Shown here in pieces: positions 25,875 to 34,931 of a stretch of 64,000 nt of DNA (positions are counted from its first letter, which is position 1; every line of letters begins with the position of its first letter). The notes beneath the pieces were generated by a model that saw only the letters and a list, made by a program, of their open reading frames with translations, did no database searches and was not told the origin of the DNA. Where the stretch lies: NCBI GenBank assembly GCA_029222685.1, contig JARHVB010000018.1, forward strand, positions 59,909-123,908, in the 5' to 3' direction. Source of the DNA: Terripilifer ovatus (GTDB lineage: Bacteria; Pseudomonadota; Alphaproteobacteria; Rhizobiales; Beijerinckiaceae). The position numbers were made by a program, and so were the translations under genes.

Positions 25875-26654
25875 TCAGCGCCCTCGCCCGGCTTGCAAAT
25901 GTTGCAGCAGCGGCATGAACAGAAGGTGAGGAACGACACCCGACAGCAACGCCGCCACCTTGTTCATCACGCCGGGGATAGCGACCCGCCTGCCGGCCAT
26001 CAGCCCGGCATAGCCGGCTTCGGCGACCGTCATGGACGACATGGGACGCAGCATTTTGAGCATGTTGGCGTCGACCCCGGCGCGATCGAAGAAGCCGGTC
26101 GCCGTGGCGCCGGGACATAGCACGGTGACGGAAACGCCGTCTTTCTTCAATTCCTGGTGCATGGCCTCGCTCAACGACAGGACAAAGGCTTTCGATGCGT
26201 AATAGACGGCCATGCCCGGACCGGGGAAGTAAGCGGCAGTTGAGGCGACATTGAGGAGACGGCCCCTGGCAGCGATCAGATCGGGCAGCAGCAGCAGCGT
26301 CAGTTCGGTCAGGGCGCGCACGTTGAGGTTGACGATGCCGAGTTGTTCCGCCGTATCGAGGCCGGCGACCGTGCCGGCGAGGCCGTAACCTGCATTGTTG
26401 ACGAGAATGCCGGCCGTCGCGTCAGCTTGACGCAGGGCCGCGACCACGCGCTGCGCCGCGCCCGGCGTCGCCAGGTCGAGCGGCAGGACCAGCGGTCGCG
26501 GCGCGCCTTGCGCCGACAGCTCATCGGACAGAGCGCTCAGAGCCTCGCCGTTGCGGGCGATCAGCAGCATCTTGTGGCCGTTGCGGGCAAAGATACGGGC
26601 AAGATCGGCGCCGATGCCGCCGGAGGCGCCGGTAATCACGGTGATCGCGGTCAT
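25875..26654 (-). CDS. Short-chain dehydrogenase/reductase
   Basis: 259 residues from MTAITVITG. The NAD(P) motif TGASGGIG lies at the N-terminus, NNAG follows in the middle, and the catalytic YxxxK is YYASKAF with an upstream Ser in NVASTAA. The HH-like C-terminus with VMNKVAALL and PHLLFMPLL suggests weak membrane association. Seventeen upstream codons are open, but MTAITV aligns with family starts. Divergent from the molybdenum hydroxylase gene with 167 bp between starts. Substrate unknown. Confidence 0.88.
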   Translation of the reverse strand: MTAITVITGASGGIGADLARIFARNGHKMLLIARNGEALSALSDELSAQGAPRPLVLPLDLATPGAAQRVVAALRQADATAGILVNNAGYGLAGTVAGLDTAEQLGIVNLNVRALTELTLLLLPDLIAARGRLLNVASTAAYFPGPGMAVYYASKAFVLSLSEAMHQELKKDGVSVTVLCPGATATGFFDRAGVDANMLKMLRPMSSMTVAEAGYAGLMAGRRVAIPGVMNKVAALLSGVVPHLLFMPLLQHLQAGRGR

Positions 26655-26821
26655 GGCCGATATCCTTCGCGGTGTTGATTTCGTGGCCGAATCAACCGCC
26701 CGCACAGGGATGCGACGATACGTGTTCGGTGTTCAAAATCCATCCCGCTCCTGTTAAGGAGAAGCCGAGGGAATCGCCGGTGGGCAACCACACGGCACAA
26801 GAACGATCCGGAGGAAATCCA

Positions 26822-29158
26822 ATGGGTGAATATGCGCTTGGGCAGCCGGTTCCACGTTTCGAGGATCCCCGCCTGATTCAGGGCGGCGGCCGCTATGCCG
26901 ACGATATCTCGATGGAGGGGATGACCCATGCGGCCGTGCTGCGGTCGCGCCATGCCCATGCGAAAATTCTGAATATCGATACCAGCCGCGCCCTGGCGGC
27001 GCCGGGCGTGCTGGCGGTGCTGACCTACAAGGACTGGGCCGCCTCCGGCTATGGCGACCTGCCGCTTCCTTCGGGAAAGAAGAAGCGCGACGGCAAGCCG
27101 ATGTACACGCCGCCGCTGCCGGGCTTTCCGAAAGACCATGTGCGCTGGGTCGGCGATTATGTCGCCCTTGTCGTCGCGGAAACCCGCTGGCAGGCGCAGG
27201 ACGCGCTTGAGCTGATCGATGTCGACTATGAGGTTCTGCCGGCGGTGCTGACCGCGCAGGACGCGATCAAGCCCGGCGCGCCGGTGGTGCATGCGGAAAA
27301 CCCGGACAATATCAGCTTCACCCATCTGGAAGGCGACAAGGCCGCGACCGACGCGGCGCTGGCCAAGGCCGCGCATGTCGTCAAGCATACGTTCTTCATC
27401 AACCGGGTGATGGCGGCGACGATGGAGCCGCGCGCCTGCGTCGCCTATTACGACCAGGCCTCCGACCGCTACACGATCTACACCACCCTGCAGCGCGCGC
27501 TGGATTATCGCGAGCGGCTGGCGAAGACCCTGCGCATTCCCGAAAGCAAGCTGCGGGTTGTCGCTGGCGATATCGGCGGCAGCTTCGGCATGAAGTCGGG
27601 CGTGTTCAACGAAGTGGCGCTGACCCTGCTCGCCTCGAAAATGCTGCGCCGGCCGGTGAAGTGGACGTCGACGCGCAATGAGGCGTTCCTGTCGGATGCG
27701 GCGGCGCGCGATAACCTGACGACGGCGGAACTGGGGCTCGACAAGGACGGCAAGTTCCTGGCGCTGCGGGTGACGACGCTGGTCAACCTCGGCGCCTATC
27801 TGCAGCCGGGCTCGGAAAGCGCGCTGTTCAGCAATATCGGCACGCTCGCCGGCGTCTATACGACGCCCGCCATTCACGTCGATACGACGGGCGTACTCAC
27901 GCACACGCATTTCATGCGGCCCTATCGCGGCAACGGCCGGCCGGAAGCCGCCTATATCATCGAGCGCATCATCGACGTCGCCGCCGATGAACTGGGTTTC
28001 GACAAGGTCGAGCTGCGCCGCAAGAACATCATCCCCGAAGGCGCGTTTCCGTTCAAAACCGGATTGTCGTTCATCTACGACAGCGGCGCCTTCGAGAAGA
28101 ACATGGATATGTGCCTCAAGATGGCCGATTGGAAAGGCTTCGAGGCGCGTCGCGCCGAGGCACGCAAGAACGGCAAGCTGCGCGGCATCGGCATTTCCAA
28201 CTCCATCGAGAAGGCAGGCGCGCCGGGCATCGAGGGGGCGGAAATCCGCTTCGACCGCACCGGTAGCATGACACTTCTCTCCGGTGCGGTGACGCAGGGG
28301 CAGGGCCACGAGACCGTGTTCAAGCAACTCGTCTGCGACCGCTTCGGCATCGACCCTGCCGACGTGCATTACGAGCAGGGCGATACGGACATCATCTTCT
28401 ACGGCGAGGGCACCGGCGGCTCGCGCACGTCGGCGATCGGCGGCGGCGCCATGCTGCTGGCCAGCGACAAGGTGGTGGCGAAGGCTGCAAAGATTGCGGC
28501 GCATGTGCTGAAGGTCGACGATATCGAATTCAACGACGGTGTCTTCTCCAGCCGCAAGACCAATCGCAGCATGACGATGAAAGAGGTCGCCATTGCGGCG
28601 TCGAACGCCGGCAACCTGCCCGACGATATCGAGCCCGGCCTCAGCGCCGCCGCTGTCTACAATCACAAGCAACCGAATTATCCCAACGGTTGCCACATCG
28701 TCGAACTCGACATTGATGAAGAGACGGGCAAGGTCGATCTGGTCAATTACAATGTGGTCGATGACGTCGGCGTGGTGATGAACCCGATGCTGCTCAAGGG
28801 CCAGATCCATGGCGGCATCGCCATGGGCGTCGGCCAGATGCTGATGGAAGACCTGACCTATGATGCGAATGGCGAACTGCTGGCGGCCTCTTTCATGGAT
28901 TACGCCATGCCGCACGCGGACAATTTCTGCTCCATCGAGGTGAAGAGCAATCCGGTGCCCACCGCCACCAATCCGCTCGGCGTCAAGGGCGCGGGCGAGG
29001 CCGGCTGCGTCGGCGCGCTGCCGGCGGTGGCCAATGCGCTGGTCGATGCGCTGGCGCATCTGGGCGTGAAGGACGTGCCGATGCCCTCAACCCCGCAGCG
29101 GCTGTGGCAGATCATCGACAAGGCGAAAGGCCAGTCGGCAAAGAAGGCGGCGGAATAG
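26822..29158 (+). CDS. Xanthine dehydrogenase/CO dehydrogenase-family molybdopterin-binding large subunit
   Basis: 778 residues, the full length of the large subunit. Motifs include DIGGSFGMKSG, PYRGNGRPEAAY (the loop that is AYRCSFR in true CO dehydrogenase, so not form I CoxL), QGQGHETVF, GTGGSRTSAIGGG, and KGAGEAGCVG with the presumed base Glu. GGAGG 8 nt upstream of ATG 26822 sets the start. Such enzymes hydroxylate aldehydes or N-heterocycles, normally as L-M-S trimers with FAD and [2Fe-2S] subunits. Neither partner gene is adjacent, which is unusual. Followed by a strong terminator. Confidence 0.93.
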   Translation: MGEYALGQPVPRFEDPRLIQGGGRYADDISMEGMTHAAVLRSRHAHAKILNIDTSRALAAPGVLAVLTYKDWAASGYGDLPLPSGKKKRDGKPMYTPPLPGFPKDHVRWVGDYVALVVAETRWQAQDALELIDVDYEVLPAVLTAQDAIKPGAPVVHAENPDNISFTHLEGDKAATDAALAKAAHVVKHTFFINRVMAATMEPRACVAYYDQASDRYTIYTTLQRALDYRERLAKTLRIPESKLRVVAGDIGGSFGMKSGVFNEVALTLLASKMLRRPVKWTSTRNEAFLSDAAARDNLTTAELGLDKDGKFLALRVTTLVNLGAYLQPGSESALFSNIGTLAGVYTTPAIHVDTTGVLTHTHFMRPYRGNGRPEAAYIIERIIDVAADELGFDKVELRRKNIIPEGAFPFKTGLSFIYDSGAFEKNMDMCLKMADWKGFEARRAEARKNGKLRGIGISNSIEKAGAPGIEGAEIRFDRTGSMTLLSGAVTQGQGHETVFKQLVCDRFGIDPADVHYEQGDTDIIFYGEGTGGSRTSAIGGGAMLLASDKVVAKAAKIAAHVLKVDDIEFNDGVFSSRKTNRSMTMKEVAIAASNAGNLPDDIEPGLSAAAVYNHKQPNYPNGCHIVELDIDEETGKVDLVNYNVVDDVGVVMNPMLLKGQIHGGIAMGVGQMLMEDLTYDANGELLAASFMDYAMPHADNFCSIEVKSNPVPTATNPLGVKGAGEAGCVGALPAVANALVDALAHLGVKDVPMPSTPQRLWQIIDKAKGQSAKKAAE

Positions 29159-29165
29159 GCAAACA

Positions 29166-29197
29166 AAAACCGGCCGCAGGGCGATGCGGCCGGTTTG
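29166..29197. terminator. Bidirectional intrinsic terminator
   Basis: CCGGCCGCA (29170-29178) pairs with TGCGGCCGG (29185-29193) over a 6-base loop, flanked by AAAAA on the left and TTT on the right. It separates the molybdenum hydroxylase gene from the convergent small secreted-protein gene and can serve both. Confidence 0.85.
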
Positions 29198-29214
29198 AAT
29201 GCAGCCAGGCGCTG

Positions 29215-29520
29215 TCAGAAGTTGAACAGCGGGCCGGCGCCCGGGATGTCGAATGTGCGCGGCAAGGTCTCGGTGCCGTATTGGCTGCGCGAGTTGTAGA
29301 AGGGCGGCTTGTTGTAGATCGTGCCGATGGTGACGTAGCCGCTCAGGCTGCCGACCGGGACGACGCGGCCGCTGTCGAGAAAGCTGCGCTTCTTGATGAC
29401 GACGGTCGGGCGGGTTTCACCGCGATAGCGGCGGCTCTGGGCCTCGGCGGTGGTGATCGTCGCTGTCAGCAGCGCCAGCGATCCGGCGGCCAACATCAGT
29501 TTTGCAAAACGGCGCATCAT
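29215..29520 (-). CDS. Small secreted hypothetical protein
   Basis: About 101 residues starting at paired ATGs (29520 and 29517) behind GGGGGA. A signal peptide is clear (FAKLMLAAGSLALLTATITTAEA). The mature part is basic and Tyr/Pro/Gly-rich (SRRYRGETRPTVVIKKRSF, then GTIYNKPPFYNSRSQYG) with no recognisable domain. It is convergent with the molybdenum hydroxylase gene and downstream of another hypothetical gene on the same strand, 108 bp away. Function unknown. Confidence 0.7.
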   Translation of the reverse strand: MMRRFAKLMLAAGSLALLTATITTAEAQSRRYRGETRPTVVIKKRSFLDSGRVVPVGSLSGYVTIGTIYNKPPFYNSRSQYGTETLPRTFDIPGAGPLFNF

Positions 29521-29628
29521 TTCCCCCAAACGGTCTGAATCCAACTCTCTCAATAACTAGCTTTGTTCCGCCAGCCTGCAAGAGGTTTCCACGGCGAGCG
29601 TTAAGAAAGATTCGACGTGAAGAAAGGT

Positions 29629-30471
29629 TCAACGTGCTGAGCGCGTCTTCCTGGCGACGCCGCGCAGGGGGGCGGGGGCGGCGCCGTCCATCCAACTGGC
29701 CTGATGGTTACGGCCAGGAGCGCAGCGCGGATCGCGGCGGGTTTCGGCGGCGGCGAAAAAGCGCCCGAGCTCCTGGTCGTCGCCCGACAGGACGAGATCG
29801 AGCCGGTCGAGCGTGCAGGCAAGAGTCTGCCGGTCGACCGGGCGTGCCGGCGTGCCGCAGGCAAAGCCCGAAATCCGCAGCGCCGGGGTGTCGGAGGCAA
29901 AGCGAAAGCCGAGACAGCTTGTGGAGGTTTGCCCGGTGTCGAGGGCGAGATCGGCGGTCTCGAATGTGCCGAAACGGGTGGCAAGCGCATCCGAGACGCC
30001 GCCGCGCGTGACCGCGGCGCCGAACAGGGCGGCCTGGCGCACCATCTGGACGAAGAAGGAACTGTCCTCAGCGGATTCGCGGCCGACGCGATGCAGGGCG
30101 ATGCGCAGATAGGGCGTGCTATCCGAATTCAAGTTCCCCCATGTCAGGGTGTCGAGGCGGCCGCCGCCCTCGCGGTGGCGCTGGGCTTCGAAGGTTGTCG
30201 GCTCGCGGCCGAATTCGGAGCTCAGCGCGTAGATCTGAAACGGGCGGACAATGTCGATCCAGGGGCTTCCAGGCAGGGGGCCCGGCTCGCTCCGGACCGG
30301 GCTCCGGCCCGTTGGCGTCACCAGGGCCGCCGCGGTGAAGAGTGCAACCGTCAGACCGGCGGAAAGGCCGCAATAGAGGAGCGCAGCGCGCAGCGGGCCA
30401 CGCCAGAATACCCGGTTGCGGGCCGAGATGGCAGATATTTCAGGCGGATCGGCGGATAGAATCAGACTCAT
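29629..30471 (-). CDS. Hypothetical protein with one membrane helix
   Basis: 280 residues. A short cytoplasmic N-terminus is followed by a single helix (LLYCGLSAGLTVALFTAAALV, about residues 31-51), then a periplasmic domain of about 225 residues with two Cys pairs (TSCLGF, GFACGT, TLACTL, PRCAPG) that could form disulfides. I do not recognise the family. Coding support comes from length, codon pattern and the sensible membrane topology. It may be cotranscribed with the small secreted-protein gene. Confidence 0.7.
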   Translation of the reverse strand: MSLILSADPPEISAISARNRVFWRGPLRAALLYCGLSAGLTVALFTAAALVTPTGRSPVRSEPGPLPGSPWIDIVRPFQIYALSSEFGREPTTFEAQRHREGGGRLDTLTWGNLNSDSTPYLRIALHRVGRESAEDSSFFVQMVRQAALFGAAVTRGGVSDALATRFGTFETADLALDTGQTSTSCLGFRFASDTPALRISGFACGTPARPVDRQTLACTLDRLDLVLSGDDQELGRFFAAAETRRDPRCAPGRNHQASWMDGAAPAPLRGVARKTRSAR

Positions 30472-30897
30472 GACGCGCTCCCGCCCCTTTGCGGGACTTG
30501 CTCTTGGATGGGCGCATTTTGAGGCAATGGCTTAATAGGTCGGTTACCGACCGAGCGCCATCTGCGGAAACGGTCAACATCGGCTTAATCGCAGGCGTAT
30601 CTGCTTAACGGGGAGCGCGCGCTTTGGAATCCGTTGACAATTGGCGATTTCGCGTGTTTTTGGGCCTTCCGTATTGAACCGGGACGTTCAGAGCATGGTC
30701 ATGGGTTTCATCTTGGCTTCGATCAAGAAACCGACGACAAAACCGGTGGCCGCCAAACGCGGCACCGAAGCCTGACGCTCGCCTCGCTTCCGGGTCTCTC
30801 CCTCGGTGGGAGATGAGGCAAGGTCCGCCATCCTGAAAAGGGTCTGCGCGGACCGGCATTCCGGGGGAGAACAGATTTTCAGCCAGGATCTAAGAAC
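30472..30897. other. Intergenic region upstream of asd
   Basis: 426 bp between divergent genes. TTGACA at 30634-30639 could be a -35 element for asd, but no good -10 follows at the usual distance. A 26-codon frame at 30694-30774 (MVMGFILASIKKPTTK...) is open but lacks other support. No repeat, RNA gene or riboswitch was recognised. Confidence 0.3.
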
Positions 30898-31932
30898 ATG
30901 GGTTTCAAGGTCGCAGTCGTAGGCGCAACCGGCAATGTGGGCCGGGAGATGCTGAACATTCTCGAAGAACGCCGGTTTCCCGCCGACGAAGTGGTGGCGC
31001 TCGCCTCCAGCCGCTCGATCGGGGCCGAGGTCTCCTATGGCGACAAGACGCTCAAGTGCCGCCACCTCGACACCTATGATTTTCGCGACACCGATCTCTG
31101 CCTGATGTCGGCGGGCGGCAGCGTTTCGAAGGAATGGTCGCCGAAGATCGGCGCCCAGGGCTGCGTCGTCATCGATAATTCCTCGGCCTGGCGCTACGAT
31201 TCGGACATTCCGCTGATCGTGCCGGAAGTGAACGGCGATGCCCTCGTGGGTTTCCGCAAGCGCAACATCATCGCCAACCCGAACTGCTCCACCGCGCAGC
31301 TCGTCGTCGCCCTGAAGCCGCTGCATGATTTTGCCAAGATCCTGAGAGTCGTCGTCTCGACCTATCAGTCGGTGTCGGGCGCCGGCAAGGAAGCCATGGA
31401 CGAACTATTCTCGCAGACGCGCGCCGTGTTCGTGTCGGATGCGGTCGAGACGAAGAAGTTCCCCAAGCGCATCGCCTTCAATCTCATTCCCCAAATCGAC
31501 GTCTTCATGGAAGACGGCTATACGAAGGAAGAATGGAAGATGATGGTCGAGACGAAGAAGATTCTCGACCCGAAGATCAAGCTCACCGCGACCTGCGTGC
31601 GTGTGCCGGTGTTCATCTCGCATTCCGAATCCGTCAACGTCGAATTCGAGCGGCCGATCACGCCGGACGAGGCGCGCAACATCCTGCGCGACGCGCCGGG
31701 CTGCCTCGTTATCGACAAGCACGAACCGGGCGGCTACATCACCCCGCACGAGGCGGCCGGCGAAGACGCGACCTATATTTCACGCATCCGCGAAGATGCG
31801 ACGGTCGAGAACGGCCTCGCCTTCTGGTGCGTCTCCGACAATCTGCGCAAGGGCGCTGCCCTGAACACGGTGCAGATCGCCGAAGAGTTGATCAAGCGCA
31901 AGCTGATCGAACCGAAGCTCAAGGCGGCGTAG
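30898..31932 (+). CDS. asd: Aspartate-semialdehyde dehydrogenase
   Basis: 344 residues. The NADP motif GATGNVGREM is at the N-terminus and the catalytic Cys130 lies in NPNCSTAQ. The substrate region SGAGKEAMDEL and C-terminal HSESVNVEFE complete the family pattern. It reduces aspartyl phosphate to aspartate semialdehyde for lysine, threonine, methionine and diaminopimelate synthesis. leuB lies about 1.8 kb away on the opposite strand; a MetE-C-like gene stands between. dapF of the same pathway lies 30 kb further right. Confidence 0.97.
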   Translation: MGFKVAVVGATGNVGREMLNILEERRFPADEVVALASSRSIGAEVSYGDKTLKCRHLDTYDFRDTDLCLMSAGGSVSKEWSPKIGAQGCVVIDNSSAWRYDSDIPLIVPEVNGDALVGFRKRNIIANPNCSTAQLVVALKPLHDFAKILRVVVSTYQSVSGAGKEAMDELFSQTRAVFVSDAVETKKFPKRIAFNLIPQIDVFMEDGYTKEEWKMMVETKKILDPKIKLTATCVRVPVFISHSESVNVEFERPITPDEARNILRDAPGCLVIDKHEPGGYITPHEAAGEDATYISRIREDATVENGLAFWCVSDNLRKGAALNTVQIAEELIKRKLIEPKLKAA

Positions 31933-31992
31933 AGCCGTCGGCTCCAGGTGTCGTTCCGGGTGCGTGCGGTGCCTTATCCTTCGCGGGCGTTC

Positions 31993-32100
31993 GATGCGCT
32001 GAATTGTTAGGTCTGGATCCCCGCTCGCGCTTCGCGCGTCGGGGATGACAGGTCCGCTGCCAATGTCATTCCCGACGCGCGAAGCGCGAGCGGGAAGCCA
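31993..32100. repeat. Compound palindromic repeat, family B (copy 1)
   Basis: Two inverted units: GGATCCCCGCTCGCGC with GCGCGTCGGGGATGACA, then TGTCATTCCCGACGCGC with GCGAGCGGGAA. Each unit is itself a hairpin, and the two are reverse complements of each other. The same arrangement, including the flanking bases GATGCGCTGAAT(T/C)GTTAGGTCT, recurs at 45061-45184. The rest of the 31933-32358 spacer holds a degraded further copy and the promoter region of the following gene. Confidence 0.85.
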
Positions 32101-32358
32101 GCCGATCCCACCGCATCGATGCCGGACATCGCCGTCTACGGTATCCTAAAAGCCTGGGTCTGGAGTCCGGCTCGGCGCTGGCGGGAACGACACAGCGCGT
32201 CAAACCAGCGATCAAATAGCATGTCGCTGACAGCGGCTGTCCCTTCCCTTGGGGTCGCAAGGCTTCATCGGAAGGACTTGCATCGGTGGTTGTTTGGCGA
32301 CATCGTGCGCGCACGCAAACGCTCCATTCGTCGACCGCAAGAAACGCTAGGAAACGCC

Positions 32359-33516
32359 ATGTCCATCGCAACCGAACGCAAACGCCGCATTCTTACCACC
32401 CATGTGGGCAGCCTCCCGCGTCCGGCGGACCTGAGCGAGTTGATGGTGGCGCGCATGGACGGCCGTTCCGTCGACATGATGAAATATGCCGATGCGGTTA
32501 CAAAAGCAGTGGCCGATTGCGTTGCCTATCAGCTCGACATCGGCATCGACATCATCAGCGATGGCGAGCAGTCGAAATCGAGTTTCTCGACCTATGTGCA
32601 TCAACGCCTGGGCGGCATCCACCGTCGTGAGGGCTCGCCGCAGGGCCGTGCCCACACCAAGGAAATCGACGCCTTTCCCGATTTCTACACGGCAGGCCAT
32701 TCCGGCACGCAGCCGGCAGGTTTTGAATGCGTCGGCCCCATGACCTATGCGGGCGCCGACCTGCTGAAGGCCGATCTCGATAATCTCAAGGCGGCGATCG
32801 CCGGCCGCAATCCGGTCGACGTGTTCATTCCCGCAGCGTCGGTCGCAACCGTCGAAGGCGCGGTGATCGATCGCCATTACAACAATGAGGACGCCTATCT
32901 CGCGGCGATCATCGAAGCCATGCGGGTCGAATATGAGGCGATCGTCGCGGCCGGTTTCTCGGTGCAGCTCGACGATCCGCGCCTGGCCATGCACTATATG
33001 CTCAATCCGGAGATGACGGTGAAGGAGGCGCAGGCCTGGGCGCGGCGCCGGGTCGAGGCGATGAACGAATCGGTGAAGAATATTCCGTCCAACCGCATTC
33101 GCCACCACACCTGCTACGGCATCAATATCGGCCCGCGCACTCATGACTTCGAGATGAAGCATCTCACCGACATCATTTTGTCGATCAAGGCGGACTTCTA
33201 TTCGTTCGAATACGGCAATCCGCGCCACGAGCACGAATGGCGCATCTGGGAAGGCGTGAAACTGCCGGAGGGCAAGGCGCTGCTGCCGGGCGTCGTCACC
33301 CATGCCAGCGTGCTGGTCGAGCATCCGGAGCTTGTCGCCGAGCGCATCGTGAAATTTGCCGGCGTGATCGGCAAGGAGAATGTCATCGCCTCGACCGATT
33401 GCGGCTTCGCCTCGACGCCGCGCGCCGTGCCGGAAGTGCTGCCGAGCATCGTCACGGCGAAGCTGCAGAGCCTGGTCGAAGGCGCGAAGATCGCGTCGAA
33501 GCAGTTGTTCGTTTGA
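32359..33516 (+). CDS. Cobalamin-independent methionine synthase C-terminal-domain family protein
   Basis: 385 residues, the size of a stand-alone MetE catalytic domain. THVGSLPRP at the N-terminus, DGEQSKSSF, HTCYGINIG and the C-terminal ASTDCGF are recognisable; His and Cys residues there are the expected zinc ligands. The start follows AGGA with 6-nt spacing. True MetE is about 750 residues with a duplicated N-terminal half, which is absent, so this is a core-MetE-like methyltransferase or a relative acting on another thiol or epoxide adduct. Located between asd and leuB. Confidence 0.85.
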   Translation: MSIATERKRRILTTHVGSLPRPADLSELMVARMDGRSVDMMKYADAVTKAVADCVAYQLDIGIDIISDGEQSKSSFSTYVHQRLGGIHRREGSPQGRAHTKEIDAFPDFYTAGHSGTQPAGFECVGPMTYAGADLLKADLDNLKAAIAGRNPVDVFIPAASVATVEGAVIDRHYNNEDAYLAAIIEAMRVEYEAIVAAGFSVQLDDPRLAMHYMLNPEMTVKEAQAWARRRVEAMNESVKNIPSNRIRHHTCYGINIGPRTHDFEMKHLTDIILSIKADFYSFEYGNPRHEHEWRIWEGVKLPEGKALLPGVVTHASVLVEHPELVAERIVKFAGVIGKENVIASTDCGFASTPRAVPEVLPSIVTAKLQSLVEGAKIASKQLFV

Positions 33517-33523
33517 GTGCTCT

Positions 33524-33743
33524 GCTCTTCTCCCGCTCCGCGGGAGAAGGTGGCCCTTGTGCGGCAAGGGTCGGATGAGGGCGGACGAAATACTAATCCA
33601 CACCAACCGCGTTATGCCGGGCGTTTCAAACGCCCGAAACAAGAATGGCCGGCGTGAGCCGGCCATGGCGTTTTAATCCTGGCTTCCCTCATCCGCCCCT
33701 CGCGATGCGAGGGGCACCTTCTCCTATGGAACGGGAGAAGGGA
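33524..33743. repeat. Inverted repeat pair with central terminator between convergent genes
   Basis: The left arm (from CTTCTCCCGCTCCGCGGGAG to GGATGAGGGC) and the right arm (CCCTCATCCGCCCCTCGC to GAACGGGAGAAG) are inverted copies of one element. Between them lie GGGCGTTTCAAACGCCC and a terminator-like hairpin, ATGGCCGGC (33645-33653) with GCCGGCCAT (33658-33666), followed by GGCGTTTTAA. This whole segment separates the MetE-C-like gene from leuB, whose stops face each other. Confidence 0.75.
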
Positions 33744-34853
33744 TCAGGAGAGCTTCTTCACTTCCGCCAGGATCGCGTCGCCCATCTGCGTGGTCGAAAT
33801 ATGTGACGGCAGGCTGCCCTTGATGTCGGCGGTGCGCAGGCCGGCATCGAGCACGTTGGCGATGGCCTTTTCGATCATGTCGGCCGGTTCGCCGAGGCCG
33901 AACGAATAGCGCAGGCACATGGCGAAGGAGGCGATCATGGCGATCGGATTGGCAAGGCCCTGGCCGGCGATGTCGGGTGCCGAGCCGTGGACGGGCTCGT
34001 AGAGCGCCTTACGCTTCTTGGTCTTCGGATCGACGTCGCCCAGCGAGGCCGACGGCAGCATGCCGAGCGAGCCGGTGAGCATGGAGGCGATATCCGACAG
34101 CATGTCGCCGAACAGGTTGTCGGTGACGATGACGTCGAACTGCTTGGGCCAGCGCACGAGCTGCATGCCGAGCGAATCCGCCAGCTGGTGTTCGAGCTGC
34201 ACATCTGCATATTCGCGCTTGTGCAGGGCGGTGATGACTTCGTTCCACAGCACGCCCGACTTCATGACGTTGCGCTTTTCCGACGACGTCACCTTGTTAT
34301 TGCGCTTGCGGGCCAGCTCGAAGGCGACACGGCCGATGCGCTCGATCTCATAGGTGTCGTAGACCTGGGTGTCGATGCCGCGCTTCTGGCCGTTGCCGAG
34401 ATCGATGATCTGCTTGGGTTCGCCGAAATAGACGCCGCCGGTCAGTTCGCGCACGATCATGATGTCGAGGTTCTCGACGATCTCGCGCTTCAGCGAGGAG
34501 GCGTCGGCGAGCGCCGGATAGCACATGGCAGGGCGCAGGTTGGCGTAGAGCGCCAGGTCCTTGCGCAGGCGCAGAAGGCCGGCTTCCGGGCGCACGTCGT
34601 AGGGTACGGCATCCCACTTCGGGCCGCCGACGGCGCCGAAGAGAACCGCGTCGGCCGCCTGTGCCTTTTCCATGTCGGCTTCGCTGATCGACTGGCCGTG
34701 GGCGTCATAGGCGCAACCGCCGACCAGGCCGCGATCCATCTCGAAACGGGCGACGCCGCTCTGGTCGAGGAAGTTCGCCACTTTCTCCACTTCGGTCATC
34801 ACTTCGGGGCCGATGCCGTCGCCGGGCAGGAGAAACAGGTTGTAGGAGGCCAT
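33744..34853 (-). CDS. leuB: 3-isopropylmalate dehydrogenase
   Basis: 369 residues from [18 protein letters not shown]. Family motifs include the N-terminal GDGIGPE, the substrate-binding arginines in [29 protein letters not shown], and [19 protein letters not shown] for the metal-binding aspartates, then [15 protein letters not shown]. It oxidises and decarboxylates 3-isopropylmalate in leucine synthesis. Start chosen by AAGGA upstream of ATG 34853. leuC and leuD are not in the window. Confidence 0.97.
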   Translation of the reverse strand: MASYNLFLLPGDGIGPEVMTEVEKVANFLDQSGVARFEMDRGLVGGCAYDAHGQSISEADMEKAQAADAVLFGAVGGPKWDAVPYDVRPEAGLLRLRKDLALYANLRPAMCYPALADASSLKREIVENLDIMIVRELTGGVYFGEPKQIIDLGNGQKRGIDTQVYDTYEIERIGRVAFELARKRNNKVTSSEKRNVMKSGVLWNEVITALHKREYADVQLEHQLADSLGMQLVRWPKQFDVIVTDNLFGDMLSDIASMLTGSLGMLPSASLGDVDPKTKKRKALYEPVHGSAPDIAGQGLANPIAMIASFAMCLRYSFGLGEPADMIEKAIANVLDAGLRTADIKGSLPSHISTTQMGDAILAEVKKLS

Positions 34854-34931
34854 GGGAATTCCTTGAGACTTTCGGTGGATCAACGTCGATTTCGCGGCGA
34901 TTGCTACCGGCCCCAAAGGCGCTTGGCAAGC

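Noticed and set aside
26651..29059. Long open frame opposite the molybdenum hydroxylase gene
   Set aside because: Antisense artefact of strong third-position GC bias; the plus-strand gene has all family motifs.
26822..29158. Identification as CO dehydrogenase CoxL
   Set aside because: The active-site loop reads PYRGNGR rather than AYRCSFR, so form I CoxL is excluded and only the broad family is claimed.
30694..30774. 26-codon frame MVMGFILASIKKPTTK... upstream of asd
   Set aside because: Too short to judge; no ribosome-binding site and no similarity recalled. Mentioned in the intergenic entry only.
32359..33516. Calling this gene metE
   Set aside because: Only the C-terminal catalytic half is present; stand-alone domains often have other roles.
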